A DNA stretch of 64,000 nt from Asterias amurensis (GCF_032118995.1 NC_092649.1:26471927-26535926); one strand, 5' to 3'; numbered from the stretch's first letter, positions 43,425 to 54,690 are shown. The notes: generated by a model not told the origin, from the sequence alone. Program-made: numbers and translations.

Positions 43425-46400
43425 TCATGGCCACTTCCATTGACCTGTAGGGGCTTCTTCCTTTAAAGGGTCGGCCGAATTCCATTCTTTCATATTTCGT
43501 GCTAGAGACAGTTCAGCTTCAGCCTTCAAAAACAAAAAACAAAATTTGTTTATGAAAGAAATGAAATATAAAATGTACTAATTGCAATATCCTCTTTGCA
43601 TGTTTTGTTGTTGCAATAGACCTTATGCATTGATGTCATCCAGCCGCCATCTTTAAAGGAACACGTTGCCTTGGATCGGTCGAGTTGGTCTTTGAAAAGC
43701 GTTTGTAACCGTTTGTTATAAAATGCATATGGTTAGAAAGATGTTTTAAAAGTAGAATACAATGATCCACACAAATTTGCCTCGAAATTGCGCGGTTTTC
43801 CTTTTACTTTGCGAACTAACACGGTCGGCCATTTATGGGAGTAAAAAATTTGACTCCCATAAAGGCCGATTGTGTTAGTCGACGAGGTAAAAGGAAAACC
43901 CGGCAATTTCGAGTGATACTTGTGTGGATTATTTTATTCTACTTTTAAAATATCTTTCTAATCATATGCATTTTATAACAAACGGTTACAAACGCTTTTC
44001 AAAGACCAACTCGTCCGATCCAAGGCAACGTGTTCCTTTAAGGTAAACAATGGCAAAATGATCAAAACGCACAGATTTGTGCGCGCCGCACACAGGTTTG
44101 GCCAGTGAACGGCGGTTTTTTAACCTCTAGGTGAGGACGCACTACTGGTATGACATCATGTGCATCAGGTCTATACTATACTTCAACACTGCTGTTTGTT
44201 ATTAATGTTATATGAATCAATGCCCATGTTACAATCTGCCATAAAGCATACACATAATGATCATTGTCCGTGTCATTTTACTCCTTTGTCCTAAAGTACT
44301 TGTCAGATCATTCCGCTTCCGTAAGCGCCGATTCTGTGCTTACGGTAAGCAGAGCCATGAAATTGGGCCCAGTTCCATTACTATAAATAACATTACTGGC
44401 ATTGTTCCACTTTTCTTAAACCCTAATGGAGCCTTGGAGGTAACTCTTTGTCAACAGTAAAAACTTTCAGCTTGTTTCGGAAAAAAAAATAAAGAAAAGA
44501 TGAAACCATGGTTTTATTTTTTACCTGCAATATAACTTCTTCAATTTGACCACAGTTGATTTTCTTTTCTAGTTTCTGTATATTGGGTTCCTGGTGAAAA
44601 AACAAAACATTTTTCTTGTCAAATTGTATTACACATTAAAACTTTAGACCCTATGTTTGGGATAGTTCAAAATGTTAGCCAGATGGGTGTCTGTGTGTCT
44701 TTTGGACACCCTATTTCATATGTATTGTAAGCGATCAACTTAGACACCCAGTTAAAAGTTTCCAGCAAATTTTGATAAACTTTTACCTGTAGTTCATTTT
44801 TTTATGCAGAAGTAATCTTACATATATAAGGTCCTTCATAAAACCAAACAATTTAGCTTGAAACAAAATAAGTGTGCGAATGAGAGAAGGGCAACCAGCC
44901 AAAATAAAACATTATGTGAACTTTTTGTGACTGGTTCCCGGCTTACGTCACATAACACCCGAGGCATTGGCACCAGAAATTTTCCTTGGGAGGGGGGGGG
45001 GGGGGGGGGGGGGACACTTTAAACTACCATTCAGTAGTTCATCGTTTCGAAGGTGTGGGTGGGGGGGGGGGGGGACACACACAAGCGGTGTATCAAACAT
45101 TCTCTATACCCTATCTAATGCGCTGCGTTCTTGACGTAGTGGCGCTATATGAATGCCCTATATGTATGTATGTATGTAACAGGTGGGGGCAAGTGTTCTT
45201 AGGAGGGACCCCCTTCCTCTGCTGTCCTGCCAATGCCCAAAGGGCACCAACTTCCACCAACATAAAGTTCCAAACCATAAGACAGCAAAAATAAAAACAA
45301 ATGGTGAATGGTATATCAAACGATATTCAGGGGTGAATGGTATATCAAACGATATTCAAAATCCTACACTTCCCATTTTTTTGTTTACTTACTTCTTTGA
45401 CCATTTCTAGTTTGTTGTTGACAATCTGCTCTGTGTACTTTCTGTACGAGGCGTCCTGTGGGAGCACTTGCAGGGCGACCAAAATCTTGGAGTAAAGAAT
45501 CTGCAATTTCTACAAAATTGATAAGAAAAGAAGAGAACGATGAAACAAGAGTAACAAACAAGGAGTGTATTTTCTCCTTGATGAAAGGTAAGAAAGGCAC
45601 AGGAGTTCATTCTTGGTTGGACAGAAAGTCTGGAAGTAAGTCAGGATGTTTAGGATGTAAAGAGGTTTGAAAATAAGACTCTTCAAATTCTCTATAGAGT
45701 CGGTACTCCTCTACTACTAACGCAACTGGGCCCAGTTTCACAAAGCTTGTAAGCACAGAACCTTGCAACATGTAAGCGCAAGCAAATATTGCTTAGCAGA
45801 AACTGGTTGCGGCCAAAAGACCTTTTGCTTACATTGTTGTGACTGGTGCCCTACCTTTTTTTTTGCTTAGCATAGAAATTTGCTTAGCAGTATTTTCTGC
45901 TAAACAGCTTTATGGGCCCTGGACTATGAGGAAAGGTCTTAAAAGTTGAAGCGGTAGGAACCTTGTAATCGGATGAGGTATGTATTCCAGTGCTTACTCA
46001 TGGACCTGTTCAGCCGCCGGACTTTTCCGTTTGAATGTTCAAACTGCTAATGCGCATATCCACATTCACATTCACTCATGTGGGATTGCGCCTGTACTTC
46101 TGGGATAATGATGCGGTTAGAGCAGAACATTCAAGCGGTCCAATGGTCTAGCCAGCTGTTCATTTGGGACTACTCATGACCTTGCCAGTTACAGGTTTGG
46201 ACACGCACACTCCAAACTAAAATATGGCGTGATGGTTCTTGAATCCATGGTGCACCCTTGCCCTAATGGACCCCTCACTGGTTCTTCTTGCCCACGTTCA
46301 ACAAGGCCTTGCTTCACGGAGGCAACAAAGGCGAATGCCTTGATGCCCTCGCAGTGGTCTTGCCTTTAACAAAAAACGAAACATACAGGCCTGTTTAACT

Positions 46401-48637
46401 TACCTCATGGGGTTTGGCTTCAACAGCGAGACCAAAAAGACCAGTGCTCTGTAAAGAGTAAGACAAACAGTTGTGGTGAATTAACGGACTGACTCTATAA
46501 ATAATCACAGAGGAGTTTGCATAAAGGTGCAATACACAGGACTCCCTCCACATCAAGAAGTGGAGGGAGTCCAGCATATCATTTTTTATGGGGCTAAAGG
46601 CTGAGTCACACTGAAGCGATAACGAAAATGATCTTGATCACGACGCAAAGAGAACGCATTATATTGGTTGAATTAGCGTGTGCGTATTCTGCGTTGAGCA
46701 ATTCAACCAATAGAAAGCGTTCTCTTTGCGTCGTTATCGTTATCGTTATCGCTGCAATGGGAGCGGGCCTTAAGTCTAAGAATACGATGGGAAAACTGAA
46801 CTAGGAAATATAACTGGGTTGTACGTACTAAATTAAGTTCCAGTAGTTTACTTGAACAAACCAGGGGGACTCTTCACTAAAATGCTTGCTGCCAGCTTCG
46901 TGACGGCGCCCTGTTCTGGATATCCACCAGATGGAGTTTGCACACAGTAGCTATCAGATACAGATCAGGGCCATCTCAACTCAACCATTTTTTAAGACCT
47001 TGATAGTTTTCAAAACTTGTCTCAAGTTATCAGTTAGTATCAAACTGTATTTAATCTTAAAATAATTGCCCAAAATGAAATTTTTAACTTTAAAATATTA
47101 AACTTTTGTTGGCGTTCCTTCTTTAAGTTTCTCCTTTTACTTTTAGTCTAAAAACTTATTCCTCGTTATTTATTGGCGCAGAGTCTTTGTATTGTACAGT
47201 AACCTTGGCTCAACATTGATCTTGTTGATGGGCTTACTCCTAGAACTATAATGTTCATTCCGCAATCATCTACTTTAGGTTCGTGGGAACGAAAGCCGAA
47301 TGAACCTCATCATAGTCAAACCTTTAGGAGTAGGTGGGGCGGGTCCTACTAAAAGCCGACAACAAGACGACAACGCCGACAACAAGTCTATAGCGCCGCC
47401 AACACGCCGCCAACAAGTTTTAAATACCTCAAAAATGGCAAATAAACCATATACATTTTAGAACTATGTGTGTTTTGTAATATAAACATAAAGTTAATGT
47501 AAAAACTTCACAAAAAGTGTGAATTTTTAACCAGAAAAAAACTTAACGTTCACGGAGAACGGTCGGACGCCATCTTGGCTTAAAATCGTGTTTGGACCAG
47601 TCCATTATGATGCAGGTGAGTCAGACTTAGCAATAGAGGGCGGGCGTCATGCACTGTGCACACTGCAGTGAAGGTCTTCACATAAAGGCTGCCCTCTGTT
47701 GTTGACAAGTGCTAAATCTACCCGTATCATAATGGTTTATTTGCCATTTTTGAGGTATTTAAAACGTGTTGGCGGCGTGTTGGCGGCGCTCTGGACTTGT
47801 TGTCGGCGTTGTCGGCTTGTTGTCGGCTTTTAGTAGGACCGGGTGGGGCTAATCTAATCGAATAACAATCAATAACATTGCCACCACTTTTTCACTCATT
47901 TTTACAAAATTCCAAAAAAGGATATTTCATTGAGGTAAATTAGATACTATATTTTTTCATATCAAATGAAAAAGTGGTGGCGTGATACGGAAACTTTTCC
48001 ATCTCATCTTTGGCCCAGGGTGGATTCCTCTGTTGCAGTGAAGTTAAACAGTTTCTGCATCCAACCGCCGGCCATAGACCTTTTCGCAAATACTGGGGCG
48101 CGCGCGTAAAGCTTGGAATTAGGTGCATTGTGGTCTAGCTGATTACAAATTTGATTCATATATATCCCACAATGCACCTCATTCAACAGTCTGCGCTTGC
48201 GCATTGGTATTTGCGATAAGGTCTATGTCATGATGACTGCCACTTTAGCATCCATGAAATACAATTGTCAACTCAATGGCTATATATATCACTTTTAGTT
48301 TGGGCCTAGTATCTCTTATTTGATTGTTTTTAATTAAAGTCTGAATCATTGGGCACACGTCCGAGGTCAGGACCAGAGGACCCATCTTGTGTCAGCTCCA
48401 TGCCCATGGCTAAAACACACACACGAAGTGTGTGGTTTTCAAACTTTACAACAGGACAACACAATCTCAATCTGATTGATTTGCGTCCGGAAACTGGCAA
48501 TTTCTCTATCTAGCCAAATGGAATGGTTTAAAAGTCACAAAAGGCTACGATGAAACCAGAATGACAATGCCTTTACTAATCTAAGTAATATTTAGTGTTT
48601 TGTAGTTTAAATTTACCTTCTTAATAGCTCCAGACAT
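43425..48637 (-). CDS. NDUFA5: NADH dehydrogenase 1 alpha subcomplex subunit 5, 115 aa
   Basis: Five coding exons: 48617-48637, 46404-46448, 45393-45509, 44525-44590 and 43425-43523, total 348 nt, all introns phase 0. The protein begins [16 protein letters not shown], then LYSKIL and [33 protein letters not shown] and ends GQWKWP. These follow human NDUFA5 (116 aa) block by block. It is an accessory subunit of respiratory complex I on the matrix arm. A TTACGTCA (CRE-like) motif lies at 48755-48762, about 120 bp upstream of the ATG. Donors at exons 2 and 3 are GTAAGT. The last exon's acceptor (TTTTGAAG) is weak but the frame and family match support it. Confidence 0.95.
43657..44037. mobile_element. 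Palindromic TTAA MITE (family B) nested in a TAGACC element
   Basis: Flanked by TTAA at 43653-43656 and 44038-44041. TIRs AGGAACACGTTGCCTTGG and CCAAGGCAACGTGTTCC. The halves are inverted copies with GGAGTAAAAAATTTGACTCC at the centre. The surrounding element (about 43616-44176) has ends ATAGACCTTATGCA and TGCATCAGGTCTAT. In NDUFA5 intron 4. Confidence 0.9.
45727..45922. mobile_element. GGGCCC-ended CTGCTTA element
   Basis: Ends TGGGCCCAGTTTCACAAAGC and AGCTTTATGGGCCCTGG are inverted. The interior has GCAAATATTGCTTAGCAG and CATTGTTGTGACTGG. It is the clearest copy of a family scattered through the window. NDUFA5 intron 2 also holds a reversed CTGCTTA piece at 44284-44372 (its intron 4). Confidence 0.75.
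46598..46769. mobile_element. TTAA MITE (family C), second copy
   Basis: Left junction CTAA, right TTAA (46770-46773). TIRs GGCTGAGTCACACTG and GCGGGCC are more eroded than at 34565-34742. The interior palindrome with CAACCAATA is kept. In NDUFA5 intron 1. Confidence 0.75.
47341..47841. mobile_element. hAT-like MITE, 501 bp, 8-bp target duplication
   Basis: TIRs GGGTCCTACTAAAAGCCGAC and its inverse. Flanked by perfect 8-bp repeats GGTGGGGC (47333-47340 and 47842-47849). Same ends as 21853-22055 but with a longer, unrelated-looking centre. In NDUFA5 intron 1. Confidence 0.94.
47876..47998. mobile_element. Fold-back MITE, copy of 19506-19632
   Basis: GCCACCACTTTTTCACTC and GAAAAAGTGGTGGCG ends with the TTTCATTGAGGTAAATTAG core in reverse orientation. 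More decayed at its left end. Confidence 0.82.
48074..48226. mobile_element. TAGACC-ended MITE
   Basis: Ends ATAGACCTTTTCGCAAATAC and GTATTTGCGATAAGGTCTAT are inverted. The interior also pairs (GAATTAGGTGCATTGTGG with CCACAATGCACC). In NDUFA5 intron 1. Confidence 0.85.
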
Positions 48638-48754
48638 GATGATTTTTCCTGTTGTTTGACACAGCATTCAGCAGAGGCCACACTTTTTCCAAGTTTACAA
48701 GTTGAAGGACGCCCTCCAGCACTGCATGCGGGAGAGTGTTTTTGCACGCTGTTG

Positions 48755-48762
48755 TTACGTCA
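48755..48762 (-). promoter_or_regulatory. NDUFA5: CRE-like motif upstream of NDUFA5
   Basis: TGACGTAA (minus strand) about 120 bp before the NDUFA5 start codon. Position and match to the CREB/ATF half-site suggest a promoter element; the evidence is the motif alone. Confidence 0.3.
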
Positions 48763-49039
48763 CATTTGTTTTAACCCACACTCCTACCCCACGAAGTTCC
48801 TGCTTACATTTTTCAACTAAGCAGGAAACCAGATACATTTTTGTTAATGTAAATTGGTAGTTTAGTTTATAAACTTCTGGTAATAATTTTGTTGGGTTAG
48901 CAACTTTTTATATTCATTTGAGCAGCTCTATGAAATTGGGCCCGTTGGTTGATTTTTTTTTCCGTACCCAAATAAAAACACAAGTAGTATAGGCCTACCG
49001 TATTATAGGCCCATGGAACTAGAAAAAAGCTGTCGGATA

Positions 49040-50760
49040 TTGACCGGAGAATGGTTGAAGTAGTGACCGGACTCATCTCTCAGATTCGGTATTAGTTTGA
49101 CCCGTTCTTGGGTCATTCTGACTCTGAGGCATAGCCTACTGACCCATCCTGTCCCCCACGGGACACGGGAGTTTTTAAAATGGTTAGAAGTTGGTATGAT
49201 GAAACGGATCCATGCAAAGAGAAACAAAACTAAATTTCATGTATTTTAATATGCCACTACCATCTTCTGAATAATAGTTCAGATTACTTAATTTACAGCA
49301 TTTAATTTACAACACAATAGATGTGGATCGTGTGATTGAGAAAATTAAATTAAACCAAATATTTCACGGGGCGGGGGGGGGGGGTTGTCATCAGAACTCC
49401 AGGGTTCAATTCCCGGGCCAGCCCTTTTACAGTTAAAACAAAAACAGGATATCTCCCATCAGAGACGAATGCAATAATGAAACCAAAAGTTTTTTTTTTT
49501 TTAAAGCCATTGTACACTTTCGGTAAACAGTATTGTCCAAGTCCCACACTTCGTGTATCACAACTTATATATAAAATAACAATCCTGTGGAAATTTAGGC
49601 TCAATCGGACATCGGAGTCGGGAGAAAATAACGGGAAAACCCACTCCTGTTTTCGCGCGTTTTCGCCGTGTCATGACATGTGTTTATAACAAATCCGTAA
49701 TTCTCGTTAACGAGAATTATATTGTTTTACCGTTTTCTCAAAAAGTCAAGCATTTCATGGACTAATATTTCAAGAGAAGTCTTTCACCATTACCTTCTAT
49801 AAACCCTGTAAATTATTTGTAAATCTGTGAACTTTTTTTTTTTTTTCTGTACCGAAAGGGTCCAATGGCTTTAAAGTTCGAACTTCCTTCTGTTGAGTAA
49901 TCAAAGTGATGCAGTTATTTCAATTTATCGCATAGCTATCACTCTTTGCTTAGGGGACACACTGCCTTCTGTTTGGCGCTTTGTTTGGATAGGGATATTA
50001 CAAGCGTTAGTGTTTTGAACTGAATAATGGTTGGAAATATATTTGTTAAAGTAGAACGATATAATGATTCACATAAACTCCATTACAATTTTGTGTTTTT
50101 GTGTGTGTATTTTCATTACTGAAAACGTCCACTATTCTAGAATCAACCCTTTCCTCAAAAATGGCGGACCATGTTCTGGTGGGTCAGATTTATGCCGTTC
50201 AACCACTGCTCACTATTATACAACGAAGTGTAGGTTAGTTTATCTGAGAAGCATTCGGAATATCAAAACAAAAAATTGAGACTTGGAAGCAATCTGCTCC
50301 TAAGCACGGAAAACTTGGTCATATTGTAACTCCAACTCCATTATACAATTAGAACCATAAACACTCGAGGTATTACAAATAAGTCCAAATTGGCGACTGA
50401 GGCTTGATCAACAACGTTGTCACAATTTTAGGCACCCACAGTAGCACCCATAGCCACTTTGCCGCCAATGTGGACTCACTATGAAACACTATAAAAACTT
50501 CCTAGTCAGAATTGACCCGGATTCTAGCCCCGTTTGGCCTGACCCATTTCTGGGTCAATATGACCCGGAACGTTAGCAAAGCAACACAGAAAGTGGTCAA
50601 ACTGACGCAGAATCCGTGTTAGAATTCCATGTTAACCACTGACAGGGTCAGTCTGACCCGGTACGTGTCAACCTGACCCGAAAATGTGTCAGGCCTCCTG
50701 GGACCCGGGAATCGAATCCAGGTCACTTCTGACCTGGTAGGTAACTTCTGACCAGGTTGT
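49040..50760. repeat. LRR-gene flank block, copy 1 (GACCCGG-rich)
   Basis: Two portions, 49040-49435 and 50460-50760, match in order the block at 54710-55540. Shared landmarks: TTTCATGTATTTTAAT, a tRNA-like GGTTCAATTCCCGGGCCAG, ATTCTAGCCCCGTTTGGCC, and repeats of TGACCCGG and ACGTGTCA. A family-D MITE is inserted between them. It is downstream (3') of LRR-Ig gene 1. Confidence 0.75.
49505..49870. mobile_element. TTAA MITE (family D), 366 bp
   Basis: Flanked by TTAA at 49501-49504 and 49871-49874. TIRs AGCCATTGTACACTTTCGGT and ACCGAAAGGGTCCAATGGCT. The interior has GGCTCAATCGGACATCGG but otherwise differs from family A. Confidence 0.85.
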
Positions 50761-51279
50761 TGTACCAATCATCACCAATAAAATACATGTTACAGCTTCT
50801 AAAAAAATACGTGCTTAGGCTGATAATGTTTCCGGGTAAGAAAATAATGTAAACGGGAACGTAAATACAAAGATAGGCCCTAACTCTTGAACAATAATTA
50901 CAAAAACTACATTTATAAAGCTTACTTTTTATAGACTTGATTATAAGATTTAACAGCAGTTACATTTCTCTCTTATGTAGATATATAGTAGCTGAAAAGA
51001 ATTTATATCAAAAAATGACGTCATTCGATTTTTTACTCGAAACTTAACCATGTAGCTACGTAGCCTATAAATGTATTTATATTCTCAAATTTACATTCGA
51101 GAATTTACTATTGAATTACAAGCAAATATTTACTATAACAAGGCGAGTTGGCCACAATCTTTATAATTCAAGACTGCGAACCTTAATAATTTCAATTTTA
51201 CCAATAATGTTGTGCACAATCTTTTAAAACATGCAGCGTTTTTGTCTTTTGTGTACAAAGCCAGCGCCGTTTTCCAAAC

Positions 51280-53607
51280 TTAGACATACACACTTTCATA
51301 TACTTCTTCATCTCCTTTGTTCTCTCCGTTGCCTCCACTAGGACCCTCATAGGTCTGAGCGTAGGTCTGAGATGGTTGGCGACGCCCTGTAGCAGGACTG
51401 TGCATATATCTACTGGTCTGATGTTCACTTGGAATCTCATAGAAATTCGTCCGGGCCGCGTTCACAACAGCTCCCTCCGAGTCAGTTGTGTCACTTTTAC
51501 AGAAGTCAACTTGGTCGGAGGTTTTAGTTATAGGTGTGTAGTTGACTGCTTTTCGGCTATGTTGTTTCTTGCGATACCGACAGAGAAATGCAGCAACCGT
51601 TATTATAACGGTGACAAACATTGTGGGGAGAACGGAAGAAGCCAGTGAGTGCGTCTGTGGTGATGGGGCGTCAGATTTAGTGGTAGTCACTGCATGGGGT
51701 TCCATGGTCACGAATCCTACCTCCACGGTCACTATAAGGTTGACCACAGCTCTCCCTTCACCCAAAATGTTTTGAGTAAGACATGTGTACGTCCCTTGGT
51801 CATGTTTCTCCACTGGTGCGATATGCAGAGTTTGTCCTCGCAGAATGGCGAATCTTCCTTGCCAGTCATGAGTTATCTCGGTGTCGTTTGGTGAGAGCCA
51901 TTTTAAGGTTGGAGCAGGAATGCCAGTAGCTGTACATGTCAGAGTCACAGATTGCCCATCCAGGGCTTTCAGCTGCTTGTTGTCCACCATCGCCCTTGGT
52001 GGTTGACATGAGAGAGCATGAATCTCCAAGTCTGAAATCACCGACTCATAGTGATGTGTTGGTCCTTCACATCGAGGCTCAACGTACGGTGGATTGTTAC
52101 GCAGCCAGTCTCGCAGACCTGTGAGCCTACAGTCACACTGCAGTGGGTTGCCTTCTAGCTCGAGTTGGGACAATGCTCTATTCCTCCCAGATAGCGAATC
52201 ACCAGGCACGACTTGGATCAAGTTATAACTCAGATCAAGTACTTGCAAGGTATCACAGAAGCCCAAGATAGTTTCTGGGTCGTGAATCAGATTGTGGGCC
52301 AGTGAGAGATTTTGTAGGCTTGTAAGATGAAAGGCACAGTCCTGCAGGTCGACGAGCTGAAGCTCATTTCGAGATAAGTCCAAGGTAAGAATGTCAGGCA
52401 CCAGTTGAAACATCTTTGAGTTAACGCTAGTGAGTTGATTACCTGCGAGGTACAGACGCTTCAACGACAATAGACCCACGAAGTAATCAGAATGTAACAT
52501 GGTCAGTCGGTTGTTGGTGATGGAGAGCTCAACTAAGTTAGACTGGTTGAAAAATACTCCTCCAAACAAAGACGTCAGGGCATTGTCGTCGAGATACAGT
52601 GACTGTAGCATGGAGAGTTGACTCAGTGCAGTGGGTGAGATGAACAAGAGACGATTATTGGCTACATGCAGTTCAGTCAGATCGACAAATCCTGACAGGG
52701 TTGTCGAGAACAGGTTTGCTAGCAGGTTGGTATCGGCGTTTAAGAACTCCAGCCCTTCGGCCCAAAGTGGTTGAATCAAGGAATCGAATGAGTTGTTGCT
52801 TATGTCCAGTCTCTTTACCTTGTCTCTGTGACGGCGAATTATAGAAAACCCACCCAAATGTTGTAATCTATTGCTACCTATGTCAAGTTGACTTGGGCAG
52901 AAATGAAAGTGTACCCTCTGTAGTCGGTTGTCGTTTAGTGAAATTGTATTAAATGTAACGTCTTCTAAACTGTGCCAGTAATGTAAATGAACACGTGAAA
53001 TTTTATTGTGATCCAAAAATAAGCTAACGTTCCCGTTAGCATAATCTAAATCACTATTAATGGTTTTCAGTTGATTGAACTGGATACTTACAATAATATT
53101 TGACAGATAGTTAAAATGTAAATAACTTATCAAGTTAAAATCAGCAGAGAAACGCTCCAACTCTCCACATCGTGGAATTCCTGATAGACTTGTAATTGAA
53201 TTATGGTCTACTGAGAGTTCTTTAAGAGAGCTGAGCTGGCAGGTTGTAGGCAAATAAGAAATTACATTGTGCTTCACAGACAGCTTCCGTAGTCTTCCCA
53301 TCTCATTGGATCCCAGCAGTGACGTCACATCAGATATGTTATTGTAGTCAAGGTACAATTCAGCCAGCCTGGAGAAAGTGCCAATGAAATCGTCTGGTGA
53401 CAGCTCTGATATGATGTTGTGCCGTAGATCCATACTGAGGGCGTGTGGGTAGTTGACGGGGATGCAGTCAAGATTGAGTGAGGAGCAGTCAGCCTTTGCA
53501 GTGACGTGGTCGTAAACACACTGCGCATGACTGCAGGTTGACGACTGAGAGATGACAATACAGACACCAAGACAACAAAGAAACAGTGTCCATTCAGGGG
53601 ATCCCAT
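51280..53607 (-). CDS. LRR-Ig single-pass receptor, 775 aa (gene 1)
   Basis: Single uninterrupted coding exon. Signal peptide 1-22; Cys-rich LRR N-cap 25-48; about 18 leucine-rich repeats to 480; LRR C-cap 487-535 (NPLQCDC start); one Ig domain about 537-627 (Cys 558 and 609, with GTYTC); stalk; transmembrane helix 657-676; basic stop-transfer RYRKK; 99-residue tail. Tail tyrosines sit in YTPI, YEIP, YMHS, YAQT, YEGP and YESVYV. The order matches the LRR-Ig receptor superfamily (LINGO, AMIGO, LRIG type) without pointing to one orthologue. Probably a surface recognition or adhesion receptor signalling through phosphotyrosine (inference). ATG at 53607 follows a 5' UTR acceptor at 53614-53615. 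Tandem duplicate of 57111-59399. Confidence 0.93.
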   Translation of the reverse strand: MGSPEWTLFLCCLGVCIVISQSSTCSHAQCVYDHVTAKADCSSLNLDCIPVNYPHALSMDLRHNIISELSPDDFIGTFSRLAELYLDYNNISDVTSLLGSNEMGRLRKLSVKHNVISYLPTTCQLSSLKELSVDHNSITSLSGIPRCGELERFSADFNLISYLHFNYLSNIIVSIQFNQLKTINSDLDYANGNVSLFLDHNKISRVHLHYWHSLEDVTFNTISLNDNRLQRVHFHFCPSQLDIGSNRLQHLGGFSIIRRHRDKVKRLDISNNSFDSLIQPLWAEGLEFLNADTNLLANLFSTTLSGFVDLTELHVANNRLLFISPTALSQLSMLQSLYLDDNALTSLFGGVFFNQSNLVELSITNNRLTMLHSDYFVGLLSLKRLYLAGNQLTSVNSKMFQLVPDILTLDLSRNELQLVDLQDCAFHLTSLQNLSLAHNLIHDPETILGFCDTLQVLDLSYNLIQVVPGDSLSGRNRALSQLELEGNPLQCDCRLTGLRDWLRNNPPYVEPRCEGPTHHYESVISDLEIHALSCQPPRAMVDNKQLKALDGQSVTLTCTATGIPAPTLKWLSPNDTEITHDWQGRFAILRGQTLHIAPVEKHDQGTYTCLTQNILGEGRAVVNLIVTVEVGFVTMEPHAVTTTKSDAPSPQTHSLASSVLPTMFVTVIITVAAFLCRYRKKQHSRKAVNYTPITKTSDQVDFCKSDTTDSEGAVVNAARTNFYEIPSEHQTSRYMHSPATGRRQPSQTYAQTYEGPSGGNGENKGDEEVYESVYV

Positions 53608-54560
53608 TGTTTCCTAAAATAATGAGACAGATCAACAAACCCGTCAACCAGTGCACTGGGTTCTTTTACACGCGTTACACAAAACGTGGGACCAACGGCT
53701 TTGCGTCCCATCCAAAGGACAAAGCAATGGTTAAGTGTCTTGCTTTTAAAGGACACAAGTGTCACGGCTGGGATTCGAACCCACACTCTGTGCTGATCAG
53801 AGTTTGAATTCGGTGCTCTTAACCGCTCGGCCACGACACTTCCCTCCCCCACCCAGAATAAACATTGGGGAAATGCTTGTTTTCTTGGTGTGTGGTATTT
53901 CTACATTTTTAGTTTGCATATGTGACATTCAGTCTATCGACTTTCTAAGATCTCTGCTGAATTGTATTGGGACGGATTCTCATACACATACCATTGTTGC
54001 AGAACTTTCTTTGCAACAAGTCCGCTTTAACAAAATTAGTCATACACCATTTTGTTCAAAACAAAACTCAAGCCCACGCCAACACGCTACAACATGGAGG
54101 ATAAAAAATGTGGATACTTACTTTAGATGACCATTATACTTGGATCTGAAGATGCATGCAGCAAAATAACTTATAGTTATCACTTATCAGCCCATAAGCC
54201 CCCGCCCCCCCCCCACACCCAGAACCCTTATCCCCACTGTCTTATGGGATGCCCCCCTCCCCCTCCCCCTACCCCCTCCCCCACCACCAATCGAGTTAAA
54301 AATGTCGCCAAACTGTCCCTTCCCTCAGTTTCCAGAGCAATTAATCTCTTGCTCTGTCGTAGCACATTTTTCACCCCCACATCAGTACAATTATTCTTTC
54401 CAGATCCATTCTTAATGAGTAACATACAAATCGTACATACCTAATGGAGTTATCGTTGCCAACAAGATGAATATAACGGAGAAAATGGTCCAGAGTTCCG
54501 GTTATTTTTTTACCAACTAACTTCCTCATGTGGTCAATGTATCACACAGTATAAGAAATG
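53608..54560 (-). other. 5' UTR exons of LRR-Ig gene 1
   Basis: Acceptor at 53614-53615 leaves six UTR bases before the ATG. Donor GTATGT at 54435-54440 ends an upstream exon at 54441. The exon 1 sequence (GGCAACGATAACTCCAT region) is conserved in gene 2 at 59863. The intron contains a tRNA-derived SINE (53655-53842) absent from gene 2, and a C-rich run at 54200-54290. Confidence 0.65.
53655..53842 (-). mobile_element. tRNA-derived SINE in LRR-Ig gene 1 5' UTR intron
   Basis: The minus strand starts with GTGGCCGAGCGGTTAAGAGC, has GGGTTCGAATCCCAGCCG, then CAAGACACTTAACC and GGACGCAAAGCCGTTGG. Absent from the matching intron of gene 2, so it inserted after the gene duplication or was lost there. 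Confidence 0.8.
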
Positions 54561-54669
54561 TGCTGTGTCAATGTACGGGGCACCGTAAAATGCAATGGGA
54601 AAGACTGCTTTACCGATAGGCTTCCCGTAACATTCGAGATCTAAGATATTTCTAAGGTTAGACACTCTA

Positions 54670-54690
54670 ATGTTCGCAGTCACGTGTTTA
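54670..54690 (-). promoter_or_regulatory. Conserved E-box of LRR-Ig gene 1 promoter
   Basis: GCAGTCACGTGTT contains CACGTG and occurs at the same distance upstream of exon 1 in gene 2 (about 60107-60119), within promoter sequence that has otherwise diverged a good deal. Confidence 0.4.
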
